From positions 1 through 11,659 of the forward strand of contig JALVTA010000035.1 of assembly GCA_027036095.1 (NCBI GenBank): DNA of 11,659 nucleotides, given 5' to 3'. Position numbers and translations under genes: made by a program. How positions within the stretch are numbered: the first letter of the stretch is position 1; every line of letters begins with the position of its first letter. The notes beneath the pieces were generated by a model. It was not told where the DNA came from. It did no database searches and saw only the letters and a program-made list of their open reading frames with translations. Of this stretch, positions 1 to 11,284 are shown one piece after another. This stretch comes from Thiotrichales bacterium (GTDB lineage: Bacteria; Pseudomonadota; Gammaproteobacteria; Thiomicrospirales; Thiomicrospiraceae).

Positions 1-699
1 CTGTCGGCCTTCGTCACCATGACCGAATACAACAAGAACTTCGACGGGCTGGTGCGGGTGGCCTTCCCGCCGCAGAAGCTGAAGAACACCTTCGGCGAGT
101 GGGTGAGCAAGCTGGGCCTGAAGCAGCTGCGCATTGCCGAGACGGAAAAGTACGCCCATGTCACCTTCTTCCTCAACGGCGGGCGTGAGGCGCCCTTCCC
201 GGGCGAGGAGCGCATTCTGATCCCCTCGCCCAAGGTGGCCACCTACGACCTCAAGCCGGAGATGAGCGTATTCGAGCTGGCCGACAGGCTGTGCGAGGCC
301 ATCCGCTCCGGCGAGTTCGACACCTTCGTGTGCAACATCGCCAACCCGGACATGGTGGGCCACTCCGGCAAGATGGACGCCTGCATCAAGGCGGTCGAGG
401 CGGTGGACAAGGCGCTGGGGCAGATCCTCGAGGCGCTGGAGGAGGCCGACGGCGAGGTGATCATCACCGCCGACCACGGCAATATCGAACAGCTGCGTGA
501 TCCGGTCACCGGCCAGCCGATGACCTCCCACACCACCAATCCGGTGCCGTTCATCTACGTGGGTCACAAGAAATGCCGCCTGCGCGAGGGCGGCGGACTG
601 CCGGACGTGATGCCCACCCTGCTGGACGTGATGGATCTGCCCATTCCGGAGGAGATGACCGGCGAAAGCCTGTGCCACCCGGAAGAGGCGGCCGGCTAA
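1..699 (+). CDS. gpmI: 2,3-bisphosphoglycerate-independent phosphoglycerate mutase (C-terminal part)
   Basis: This is the 3' end of a gene that enters from the left edge; the frame is open from base 1 (233 codons including the stop), so the ATG at 19 is internal. The full family is about 510 residues, so a little under half is present. The enzyme interconverts 3- and 2-phosphoglycerate in glycolysis and gluconeogenesis in the cytoplasm, using two Mn ions and a phosphoserine intermediate. Visible family motifs, numbered from the first codon here, are NPDMVGHSG with its His at 121, the metal-binding ADHGN (Asp158, His159) and TSHTTNPVPF (His177), all in the phosphatase-like domain, plus EKYAHVTFFLNGG near residue 50. 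The catalytic serine and the first metal ligands lie outside the window. The gene ends 22 bases before a terminator hairpin, so it is probably the last gene of its transcript. Identification is firm; nothing suggests damage. Confidence 0.95.
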   Translation: MSAFVTMTEYNKNFDGLVRVAFPPQKLKNTFGEWVSKLGLKQLRIAETEKYAHVTFFLNGGREAPFPGEERILIPSPKVATYDLKPEMSVFELADRLCEAIRSGEFDTFVCNIANPDMVGHSGKMDACIKAVEAVDKALGQILEALEEADGEVIITADHGNIEQLRDPVTGQPMTSHTTNPVPFIYVGHKKCRLREGGGLPDVMPTLLDVMDLPIPEEMTGESLCHPEEAAG

Positions 700-708
700 G
701 CCGTTGAA

Positions 709-738
709 TTGCCGAACATCGGGGCGGTCGCTTATAAT
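709..738 (+). promoter_or_regulatory. Candidate sigma-70 promoter for gltBD
   Basis: A consensus -10 box TATAAT lies at 733-738. TTGCCG at 709-714 matches four of six positions of the -35 consensus, with an 18-base spacer. Transcription would start near 745, giving a leader of about 50 bases before the gltB start at 796. The -10 box sits in the loop of the gpmI terminator hairpin. The -10 is convincing by sequence and position; the -35 is only moderate, which would fit a promoter needing an activator, but no operator is recognisable. Confidence 0.55.
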
Positions 739-753
739 GCCGCCCCATTTTTT
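721..753 (+). terminator. Intrinsic terminator after gpmI
   Basis: A perfect 7-bp stem, GGGGCGG (721-727) with CCGCCCC (740-746), encloses a 12-base loop and is followed by A and six Ts (748-753). This is the layout of a Rho-independent terminator and lies just after the gpmI stop codon. The loop is longer than usual and contains the TATAAT of the candidate gltB promoter, so this element may serve both genes. Confidence 0.6.
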
Positions 754-783
754 CGCCGACCCTGCGAAAACGAACCGTTGAAC

Positions 784-787
784 AGGA
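784..787 (+). promoter_or_regulatory. Ribosome binding site of gltB (fixes the start)
   Basis: AGGA at 784-787 lies 8 bases before the ATG at 796. This supports 796 as the start rather than the in-frame TTG at 709, which overlaps the promoter and terminator, or the second ATG at 802. Confidence 0.65.
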
Positions 788-795
788 ACTACGCC

Positions 796-5270
<4,475 letters not shown>

Positions 5271-5271
<1 letters not shown>

Positions 5272-5276
5272 GAGGA
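5271..5276 (+). promoter_or_regulatory. Ribosome binding site of gltD
   Basis: AGAGGA begins on the last base of the gltB stop codon and ends 9 bases before the gltD ATG at 5286. Placing the site on the stop codon favours translational coupling of the two subunits, which are needed in equal amounts. Confidence 0.6.
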
Positions 5277-5285
5277 ATCGACACC

Positions 5286-6698
5286 ATGCCTAACGTAAGA
5301 CAGTTTCTGGAAGTGGACCGCCAGCTGCCGGAGAAGAAGCCGGCGGACGTGCGGCGCAAGGAGTTCGGCGAGATCTACGGCAGCTTCGACCTGCAGCACG
5401 CCATGGCCCAGGCCGACCGCTGCCTGCACTGCGGCAACCCCTACTGCGAATGGGCCTGCCCGGTGCACAACTACATTCCCAACTGGCTCAAGCTGGTAGC
5501 CGAAGGCAACGTGCTGGAGGCGGCGGAGATCTCCCACAAGACCAACTCGCTGCCGGAGATGTGCGGCCGCATCTGTCCGCAGGACCGCCTGTGCGAAAAG
5601 GCCTGTACGCTGGAAGACACCAACTTCGGCGCCGTCACCATCGGCGCGGTGGAACGCTTCATCACCGACACCGCCTTCGAGATGGGCTGGCGCCCGGATC
5701 TGTCCGCCACGCCGCTGACCGACAAGCAGGTGGCCATCGTGGGCGCCGGCCCGGCAGGCCTGGCCTGTGCCGACATCCTCATCCGCAACGGCATCAAGCC
5801 GGTGGTGTTCGACCGCCATCCGGAGATCGGTGGCCTGCTCACCTTCGGCATCCCCCCGTTCAAGCTGGAAAAGAAAGTGGTGCGCAAGCGCCGCGAAGTG
5901 ATGGAGGAGATGGGCGTCGAGTTCCGCCTCAATACAGAGATCGGCAGGGACATCCCCTTCCAGCAGCTGCTGGACGAGTATGACGCCGTCTTCCTCGGCA
6001 TGGGCACTTACAAGGCCATGGAAGGTGGCTTCCCCGGTGAGGACCTGCCCGGTGTCTACAAGGCGCTGGATTATCTCATCGGTAACATCAAGAAGCTGGA
6101 AGGCTGGCTGGAAGACGAGAATGAATACATCGACCTGAAAGGCCAGCGTGTCGTGGTGCTGGGCGGCGGCGACACCACCATGGACTGTACCCGCACCGCC
6201 ATCCGTCAGGGTGCGACCGAGGTCTATTGCGTCTACCGCCGCGACGAAGCCAACATGCCCGGCTCCCCGGCCGAAGTGCGCAACGCCAAGGAAGAAGGCG
6301 TGCAGTTCAGGTTCAACCGCACCCCGGTGGAAGTGGTCGGCAACGGCAAGGTGGAAGGCATCAAGGTGGTGCAGACCCGTCTGGGTGAACCGGACGAGAA
6401 CGGCCGCCGCCGCCCGGAGATCATCCCCGGGTCCGAGGAGGTCATCCCCTGTGATGCAGTTATCGTCGCCTTCGGCTTCAAGCCCAATCCGCCCGCCTGG
6501 TTCAAGGACTTCGGCATCGAAGTGGAAAGCTGGGGGGGCGTGAAGACCGCTGGCGAGGATGACGAGTATCCGTTCCAGACCACCAACGAGAAGGTCTTCT
6601 CCGGCGGCGACATGGTGCGCGGCTCCAGCCTGGTGGTGCACGCCGTGGCCGAGGGCCGCAAGGCGGCGGAAGGCATTCTCAACTACCTGGGCGTGTGA
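5286..6698 (+). CDS. gltD: Glutamate synthase (NADPH) small subunit, GOGAT beta chain
   Basis: The small subunit (470 residues) oxidises NADPH on FAD and sends electrons through two [4Fe-4S] clusters to the FMN and 3Fe-4S centre of GltB. The N-terminal cluster domain carries Cys46, 49, 54 and 58 (CLHCGNPYC..CP) and Cys93, 97, 103 and 107 (CGRIC..C..C). The FAD-binding Rossmann motif GAGPAG is at 153-158. The NADPH-binding segment VLGGGDTTMDC has its GGGDT at 293-297. The C-terminal GGD and HAVAEGRKAA segment closes the FAD site, as in related flavoprotein disulfide-reductase-like proteins. Length and motif order match proteobacterial GltD. Homologous modules occur in dihydropyrimidine dehydrogenase and in NADH-dependent paralogues, but direct linkage to gltB settles the role. 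The strong terminator at 6785 follows, so the operon seems to contain only gltB and gltD. Confidence 0.97.
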   Translation: MPNVRQFLEVDRQLPEKKPADVRRKEFGEIYGSFDLQHAMAQADRCLHCGNPYCEWACPVHNYIPNWLKLVAEGNVLEAAEISHKTNSLPEMCGRICPQDRLCEKACTLEDTNFGAVTIGAVERFITDTAFEMGWRPDLSATPLTDKQVAIVGAGPAGLACADILIRNGIKPVVFDRHPEIGGLLTFGIPPFKLEKKVVRKRREVMEEMGVEFRLNTEIGRDIPFQQLLDEYDAVFLGMGTYKAMEGGFPGEDLPGVYKALDYLIGNIKKLEGWLEDENEYIDLKGQRVVVLGGGDTTMDCTRTAIRQGATEVYCVYRRDEANMPGSPAEVRNAKEEGVQFRFNRTPVEVVGNGKVEGIKVVQTRLGEPDENGRRRPEIIPGSEEVIPCDAVIVAFGFKPNPPAWFKDFGIEVESWGGVKTAGEDDEYPFQTTNEKVFSGGDMVRGSSLVVHAVAEGRKAAEGILNYLGV

Positions 6699-6753
6699 CC
6701 CGCAGTGCCCGCAGAAGGGCGCCGCAGACGGGGTCTCCCCCATTTTTACGGGG

Positions 6754-6767
6754 CGGCGAATTCGCCG
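6754..6767 (+). repeat. 14-base perfect palindrome in the gltD-hsdR gap
   Basis: CGGCGAATTCGCCG reads the same on both strands. A 10-base palindrome GCCGGCCGGC (6764-6773) overlaps its right end. Together they could fold in RNA or be a dimeric protein site, but no known operator is recognised. A short GGGG-TCT-CCCC hairpin with five Ts just upstream (6730-6747) is another possible weak terminator for gltBD. Confidence 0.35.
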
Positions 6768-6784
6768 GCCGGCAGCACACCCGC

Positions 6785-6812
6785 AAAAACGCCCGATTCC
6801 GGGCGTTTTTTT
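6785..6812 (+). terminator. Strong intrinsic terminator after gltBD, possibly bidirectional
   Basis: CGCCCG (6790-6795) pairs with CGGGCG (6800-6805) around a 4-base ATTC loop, giving a 6-bp G/C stem. It is extended by five A-T pairs and followed by seven Ts (6806-6812), then a C and six more Ts. The A tract on the 5' side (6785-6789) makes the element work as a terminator on the opposite strand too. It should end the gltBD transcript and insulate it from the hsd genes. Confidence 0.9.
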
Positions 6813-6917
6813 CTTTTTTCGGCGTGGCCCTACACGTTCGGCCTATCACTGCACTTCCGTGTCCCATTTTCCCGAATGTGTAGAATAGCTGTGGACCCCA
6901 GCGCCGTAAAAAACCGC

Positions 6918-9758
6918 ATGACTCCGGAAGCCAAGGCACGTGAACACATTGATAGGCTGTTAAGCGCAGCAGGCTGGCATATATGTGACGCCAACAAAGC
7001 CAACATCCATGCTGCAAGAGGGGTTGCCATCCGTGAGTTTCCTCTTCAGCAGGGGCACGGATTTGCTGACTACCTCCTTTATGTGGACGGCAAGGCCGCC
7101 GGGGTTATCGAGGCAAAGAAGGAAGGCAACACCCTGACTGGGGTAGAGATTCAGGCAGCCAAATATACCACCGGCCTGCCGGATCACCTGCCCGCCTGGC
7201 AACGGCCACTCCCCTTCATGTACCAGTCCACTGGCATTGAAACCCGTTTCACCAATGGCCTGGATCCAGAACCCCGTTCCCGTCCCGTATTTGCCTTTCA
7301 CCGCCCCGAGACCCTGGCCGAACTGCTCAGAACCGCCCTGCCCAAAGAGCCGGACCAAACAGCGAACCGGGCTGCGGAACCGGCTGCCTCTTATGGCACG
7401 CCCCGCACATTTCTCGCCCGCCTGCAGAACGAAATGCCGGAACTGATCGAAGATGGCCTCTGGCCCGCCCAGATCAAAGCCATCCGCAACCTGGAAGAAT
7501 CCCTGCGCCAGAACCGCCCGCGCGCCCTGATTCAGATGGCCACCGGCTCCGGTAAGACCTTCACCGCCATAAGCTTCATTTACCGGCTGATCAAATTCGC
7601 CGGTGCGCGGCGCGTGCTGTTTCTGGTGGATCGCGGCAATCTGGCCGACCAGACCCTCAAGGAGTTCCAGCAGTACCGCTCGCCTTACAGCAACTTCAAA
7701 TTCACTGAGGAATACATCGTCCAACGCCTGACCAGCAACACCATCGACACCACCGCCCGCGTATGCATCAGCACCATTCAGCGGCTCTACTCCATGCTGA
7801 AAGGCCGGGAGCTGGCGGAAGACCTGGAAGAAGAATCTCTGGACCGGCTGGGCAACATCCTGAAAGAGCCCTCGCCTATCGAATACAACCCGGCCATCCC
7901 CATCGAAACCTTCGACATCATCGTCACCGATGAATGCCACCGCTCCATCTACAACCTCTGGGCGCAGGTGCTGGAGTATTTCGACGCCTACCTCATTGGC
8001 CTCACCGCCACACCCTCCAAACAGACCTTCGGCTTCTTCAACCAGAATCTGGTGATGGAGTACAACCACGAGATGGCCGTGGCTGATGGCGTCAACGTCA
8101 ACTACGACGTCTATCGCATCCGCACCCGTATCACCGAGGCCGGCTCCAGAGTGGAGGCCGGTTATCAGGTGGAGATCATGGAACGGGACACCCGCCGCAA
8201 GCGCTGGGAACAGCTCGATGACGACTTCGAGTACGACCCCAACCAGCTCGACCGCGACGTGGTTGCCCCCGATCAGATACGCACCATCATCCGCACCTTC
8301 CGCGACAAACTGTTTACCGAAATCTTTCCCGGTCGTACCTGGGTGCCCAAAACCCTCATCTTCGCCAAGGACGACCAGCACGCCGAAAACATCGTCGAGA
8401 TCGTGCGCGAGGAATTTGGCAAGGGCAACGACTTCGCCCAGAAGATCACCTACCGCACCACCGGCAAGAAGCCGAAGGAACTGATCAACGAATTCCGCAC
8501 CAGCCCCATGCCACGCATCGCCGTCACCGTGGACATGATCGCCACCGGCACCGACATCAAACCCGTGGAGATCGTCATGTTCATGCGTGCGGTCAAGTCG
8601 CGCGCCTTCTTCGAACAGATGAAGGGCCGGGGCGTGCGTGTCATCTCCCCCGACGACCTGCAGAGCGTTACCCCCGACGCCCGTTTCAAGGATCACTTCG
8701 TCATCGTCGATGCCGTGGGCGTGTGCGAGCACGACAAGACCGACTCCCGCCCCATGGAGCGCAAGCCCACCGTCGCCTTTGAAAAACTCATGCAGGCCGT
8801 CGCCTTCGGCAGCACCGACGACGACGTGCTCACCTCTCTGGCTGGCCGCCTCGCCCGTATGGAACACCGCATGAAACCCGAGGACGACCGCCAGGTGCGT
8901 GAACTCACCGGTGGCCTGGGCGTGAAGGACCTCGCCCACCGCATCGTCGAAGCCCTCAACCCCGACCGCCATCTGGAGCAGGCCAGAGCCGACCTCGGGC
9001 GTGCGCCGGACGACGACACCCCCGTTCCCGAGGCAGCCGTGGCCAAGGCGCGCGAAAAACTCGTCCATGAAGCGGTCAAACCCCTCCATGACCCCAAAGT
9101 ACGCGAAGCCATCGACGCCATCCGCAGAAAGAACGAAGTCGTCATCGACGTAGTCAGCGCCGACGAAGTGCTGAAAGCCGGCTTCTCACAGGATGCCCTC
9201 GACCGCGCCCGCGAGCTGACCCGCTCCTTTGAACAGTTCCTCCAGGAGCACAGGGACGAGATCACCGCCCTGCAGATTCTCTACAACCAGCCCTACCGCC
9301 AGCGCCGCCTCAACTACCAGGCCATCAAGGAACTGGCCGACAAGATCCACGCCCCGCCGCGCCTGTGGGACGAAAACCAGCTCTGGGCCGCCTATGCCGC
9401 GCTGGAAAAGAACAGGGTCAAGGGCGCCGCCGGCCATCGCATTCTCACCGACCTCGTCTCCCTGGTCCGCTTCGCCATGCATCAGGACAACGAACTGGTG
9501 CCCTTCCCCGAGCGCGTCAACGCCAACTTCAGGGCCTGGCTGGCGGCACAGGAGAACCGCGGCGTCCGCTTCACCGACGAACAGCGGCGGTGGCTGGAAA
9601 TGATCCGCGACCACATCGCCGCCAACCTGACCATTGAACCGGATGACTTCGAATATGCGCCCTTCGCCCAGCAAGGCGGACTGGGGAAGGTGTATCAATT
9701 ATTTGGCGACAGGTTTAGTGAAATTATTGAAGAATTGAATGAGGCATTGGCGGCATAA
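6918..9758 (+). CDS. hsdR: Type I restriction enzyme, R subunit (ATP-dependent translocase and endonuclease)
   Basis: HsdR joins HsdM and HsdS to translocate unmodified DNA and cut it far from the recognition site. The product is 946 residues from ATG 6918. The N-terminal PD-(D/E)xK nuclease shows Asp51 (FADYLLYVDG) and Glu65-Ala-Lys67 (VIEAKKEG). The SF2 motor follows: Walker A ATGSGKT (208-214, Lys213), DECH box (338-341), LTATP (362-366), motif V region VDMIATGTD (538-546) and motif VI region QMKGRGVR (567-574). The last ~200 residues look like the EcoEI-type R-subunit C-terminal domain. All catalytic residues are present, so it should be active. The start at 6918 is chosen because MTPEAKAREHID resembles family N termini; an in-frame ATG at 6876 is possible. 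No good ribosome site precedes either. A weak -10-like TAGAAT lies at 6881. Bases near the 5' end are less GC-rich than the body, and the last ~23 codons are markedly AT-rich. hsdS starts 2 bases after the stop. Confidence 0.95.
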   Translation: MTPEAKAREHIDRLLSAAGWHICDANKANIHAARGVAIREFPLQQGHGFADYLLYVDGKAAGVIEAKKEGNTLTGVEIQAAKYTTGLPDHLPAWQRPLPFMYQSTGIETRFTNGLDPEPRSRPVFAFHRPETLAELLRTALPKEPDQTANRAAEPAASYGTPRTFLARLQNEMPELIEDGLWPAQIKAIRNLEESLRQNRPRALIQMATGSGKTFTAISFIYRLIKFAGARRVLFLVDRGNLADQTLKEFQQYRSPYSNFKFTEEYIVQRLTSNTIDTTARVCISTIQRLYSMLKGRELAEDLEEESLDRLGNILKEPSPIEYNPAIPIETFDIIVTDECHRSIYNLWAQVLEYFDAYLIGLTATPSKQTFGFFNQNLVMEYNHEMAVADGVNVNYDVYRIRTRITEAGSRVEAGYQVEIMERDTRRKRWEQLDDDFEYDPNQLDRDVVAPDQIRTIIRTFRDKLFTEIFPGRTWVPKTLIFAKDDQHAENIVEIVREEFGKGNDFAQKITYRTTGKKPKELINEFRTSPMPRIAVTVDMIATGTDIKPVEIVMFMRAVKSRAFFEQMKGRGVRVISPDDLQSVTPDARFKDHFVIVDAVGVCEHDKTDSRPMERKPTVAFEKLMQAVAFGSTDDDVLTSLAGRLARMEHRMKPEDDRQVRELTGGLGVKDLAHRIVEALNPDRHLEQARADLGRAPDDDTPVPEAAVAKAREKLVHEAVKPLHDPKVREAIDAIRRKNEVVIDVVSADEVLKAGFSQDALDRARELTRSFEQFLQEHRDEITALQILYNQPYRQRRLNYQAIKELADKIHAPPRLWDENQLWAAYAALEKNRVKGAAGHRILTDLVSLVRFAMHQDNELVPFPERVNANFRAWLAAQENRGVRFTDEQRRWLEMIRDHIAANLTIEPDDFEYAPFAQQGGLGKVYQLFGDRFSEIIEELNEALAA

Positions 9759-10225
9759 TTATGACAGCGACTGTATCGGAATATACAAACCAATCAAGTC
9801 AACCTTTAGAAGAATTACCAAAAGGCTGGAACATTATGGCGTTAGCCGATATTGCAGAAATTATCATGGGGCAATCACCGCCGTCCAAGCATTACAACTT
9901 TGAAGGGAATGGACTTCCGTTTTTTCAAGGGAAGTCGGAATTTGGGGAAATTTATCCAGAACCCCAAAAATGGTGCTCAAAACCAACCAAAGTTGCCCAG
10001 CCAGGCGACATTTTGATATCTGTCCGTGCGCCGGTTGGTCCTACCAATATTGCCCCTGTTGAGTGTTGCATTGGGCGTGGACTAGCGGCAATACGACCCA
10101 GAGCCAACCTATTGCCAAAATATGCTTTTTATTATCTTAGAAGCATTGAAAACCATGTAGCGTCCTTAGGCACCGGAACAACTTTTAAGGCGATCTCGAG
10201 GAAAGCACTACGGACTCTCAAAATC
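9691..10225 (+). other. AT-rich island covering the hsdR 3' end and TRD1 of hsdS
   Basis: Composition drops abruptly near 9690, within hsdR, and recovers around 10205-10250. Hand counts give 24 G/C in 70 bases (9691-9760) and 24-28 per 60 in the lines starting 9841, 9901, 9961 and 10081. The conserved hsdS line at 10321 has 41 per 60. Codons in the island often end in A or T. This suggests a segment imported by recombination; edges are approximate. Confidence 0.75.
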
Positions 10226-11284
10226 CCTGTCGCCCCCTTGCACCAACAAAAACGCATCGTCGCCGAAATCGAAAAACAGTTCTCCCGCCTCGACGAAGGT
10301 GTGGCCAACCTCAAGCGGGTGAAGGCCAATCTCAAGCGCTACAGGGCCGCCGTGCTCAAGGCCGCCGTGGAGGGTCGCCTCGTGGAGACTGAGGCCGAGA
10401 TCGCAAGGCGTGAGGGCCGCGACTACGAGACCGGCGAGCAACTCCTGCAACGCATCCTGCAGGAACGCCGCCGCCGCTGGGAAGAAGCCGAACTGGCCAA
10501 GATGAAGGCCAAGGGCAAGACGCCCAAGAACGACAAATGGAAACAGAAATACAAGGAACCCGCCGCCCCCGACACCACCGACCTTCCCACACTGCCGGAG
10601 GGGTGGGTGTGGGCGACGGTAGAACAACTCGCAGCCTTAGTTGAATATGGCTCCTCTGCGAAAACTAGTGGAGATAGAAATGGTGTTCCGGTACTTCGCA
10701 TGGGCAATATTGTGGACGGTGATTTGGTTTTCGATGAATTGAAATACCTGCCAGATGATCACGATGAATTCCCTCGGCTTTTGCTGGAAGCGGGAGATTT
10801 GCTTTTTAATAGGACAAATAGCCCAGAGCTAGTGGGCAAAACGGCTGTTTATGAAGGTTGGCCGGAAACGTGTTCCTTCGCATCATATCTTATACGAGTA
10901 CGTCTACTCGGCGGTGTCTCGTCAAAATTTATATCGTCATATATCAATTCGTTATATGGACGAAATTGGGTCAAGTCTGTCGTAACGCAGCAAGTGGGAC
11001 AAGCAAATGTAAATGGAACAAAATTGAAAGCGCTAATAGTCCCGCTTCCGCCTCTCCCCGAACAACACCGCATTGTCGCCGAAGTGGAGCGCCGTCTGTC
11101 CATCGTGCAGGAAGTCGAGGCCCAAGTGGAGGCCAGTCTGCAGCGCGCCGAGCGCCTGCGCCAGTCCATTCTCGCCGCTGCCTTTTCCGGGCGGCTGGTG
11201 CCGGAAGATGAAACCGCTTCCAGCAATACTCAGACAGACGCATCCCCATCCCAGACACCTTTGAATTTTGAGGAGACGGCATGA
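9761..11284 (+). CDS. hsdS: Type I restriction-modification specificity subunit
   Basis: HsdS chooses the bipartite DNA target for both methylation and restriction. The 507 residues show the usual two-fold layout: TRD1 (about 20-158), conserved repeat 1 (159-208), a charged helical linker (about 212-267, rich in Arg, Glu and Lys), TRD2 (about 279-430), conserved repeat 2 (431-480) and a short polar tail. The two repeats align without gaps (PLHQQKRIVAEIE and PLPEQHRIVAEVE; GRLV at both ends). Each TRD ends in the family pattern of a hydrophobic strand, a proline-rich turn and a long helix. TRD sequences are highly variable, so the recognition sequence cannot be read. Both TRDs are AT-rich against GC-rich surroundings. 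The ATG at 9761 lies 2 bases after the hsdR stop without a well-placed ribosome site, so translation is probably coupled to hsdR. The stop overlaps the hsdM start (ATGA). No frameshift is seen. Confidence 0.95.
   Translation: MTATVSEYTNQSSQPLEELPKGWNIMALADIAEIIMGQSPPSKHYNFEGNGLPFFQGKSEFGEIYPEPQKWCSKPTKVAQPGDILISVRAPVGPTNIAPVECCIGRGLAAIRPRANLLPKYAFYYLRSIENHVASLGTGTTFKAISRKALRTLKIPVAPLHQQKRIVAEIEKQFSRLDEGVANLKRVKANLKRYRAAVLKAAVEGRLVETEAEIARREGRDYETGEQLLQRILQERRRRWEEAELAKMKAKGKTPKNDKWKQKYKEPAAPDTTDLPTLPEGWVWATVEQLAALVEYGSSAKTSGDRNGVPVLRMGNIVDGDLVFDELKYLPDDHDEFPRLLLEAGDLLFNRTNSPELVGKTAVYEGWPETCSFASYLIRVRLLGGVSSKFISSYINSLYGRNWVKSVVTQQVGQANVNGTKLKALIVPLPPLPEQHRIVAEVERRLSIVQEVEAQVEASLQRAERLRQSILAAAFSGRLVPEDETASSNTQTDASPSQTPLNFEETA
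10235..10384 (+). repeat. hsdS conserved repeat, first copy
   Basis: Encodes HsdS residues 159-208, the long helix after TRD1 that packs against its partner to set the spacing between the two half-targets. It is related without gaps to the second copy 816 bases downstream; similarity is clear in protein and patchy in DNA (for example GTCGCCGAA in both). Confidence 0.75.
10620..11040 (+). other. AT-rich island covering TRD2 of hsdS
   Basis: Hand counts give 29, 19 and 24 G/C per 60 bases in the lines starting 10741, 10921 and 10981. The line at 11101, in the conserved C-terminal region, has 42 per 60. The edges coincide with the limits of the second target recognition domain, as expected for an exchanged domain in a conserved scaffold. 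Confidence 0.75.
11051..11200 (+). repeat. hsdS conserved repeat, second copy
   Basis: Encodes HsdS residues 431-480, the C-terminal counterpart of residues 159-208, in the same orientation. It is GC-rich like the first copy and the body of hsdR. Confidence 0.75.
11270..11275 (+). promoter_or_regulatory. Ribosome binding site of hsdM
   Basis: GAGGAG within the end of hsdS lies 5 bases before the hsdM ATG at 11281. It is the strongest ribosome site in the hsd cassette. A strong site for the methyltransferase and poor ones for hsdR and hsdS would favour modification over restriction, but that is inference. Confidence 0.7.

Noticed and set aside
709..795. N-terminal extension of gltB from the TTG at 709
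   Set aside because: The stretch contains the terminator stem and TATAAT box, its translation does not resemble GltB propeptides, and ATG 796 has a proper ribosome site.
6785..6812. CRISPR-like or mobile-element end repeat
   Set aside because: A single hairpin with a T tract directly after gltD; no second copy, spacer pattern or transposase is present in the window.
6705..6917. N-terminal extension of hsdR to 6705
   Set aside because: It would read through the intrinsic terminator at 6785-6812, and the translation is unlike HsdR before the MTPEAKAR start.
6960..9089. 709-codon open frame on the minus strand opposite hsdR
   Set aside because: Long antisense frames are expected in GC-rich genes with strong third-position bias. 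The translation is low-complexity (His, Gly, Val, Asp rich), shows no known domain, and the + strand carries intact HsdR motifs.
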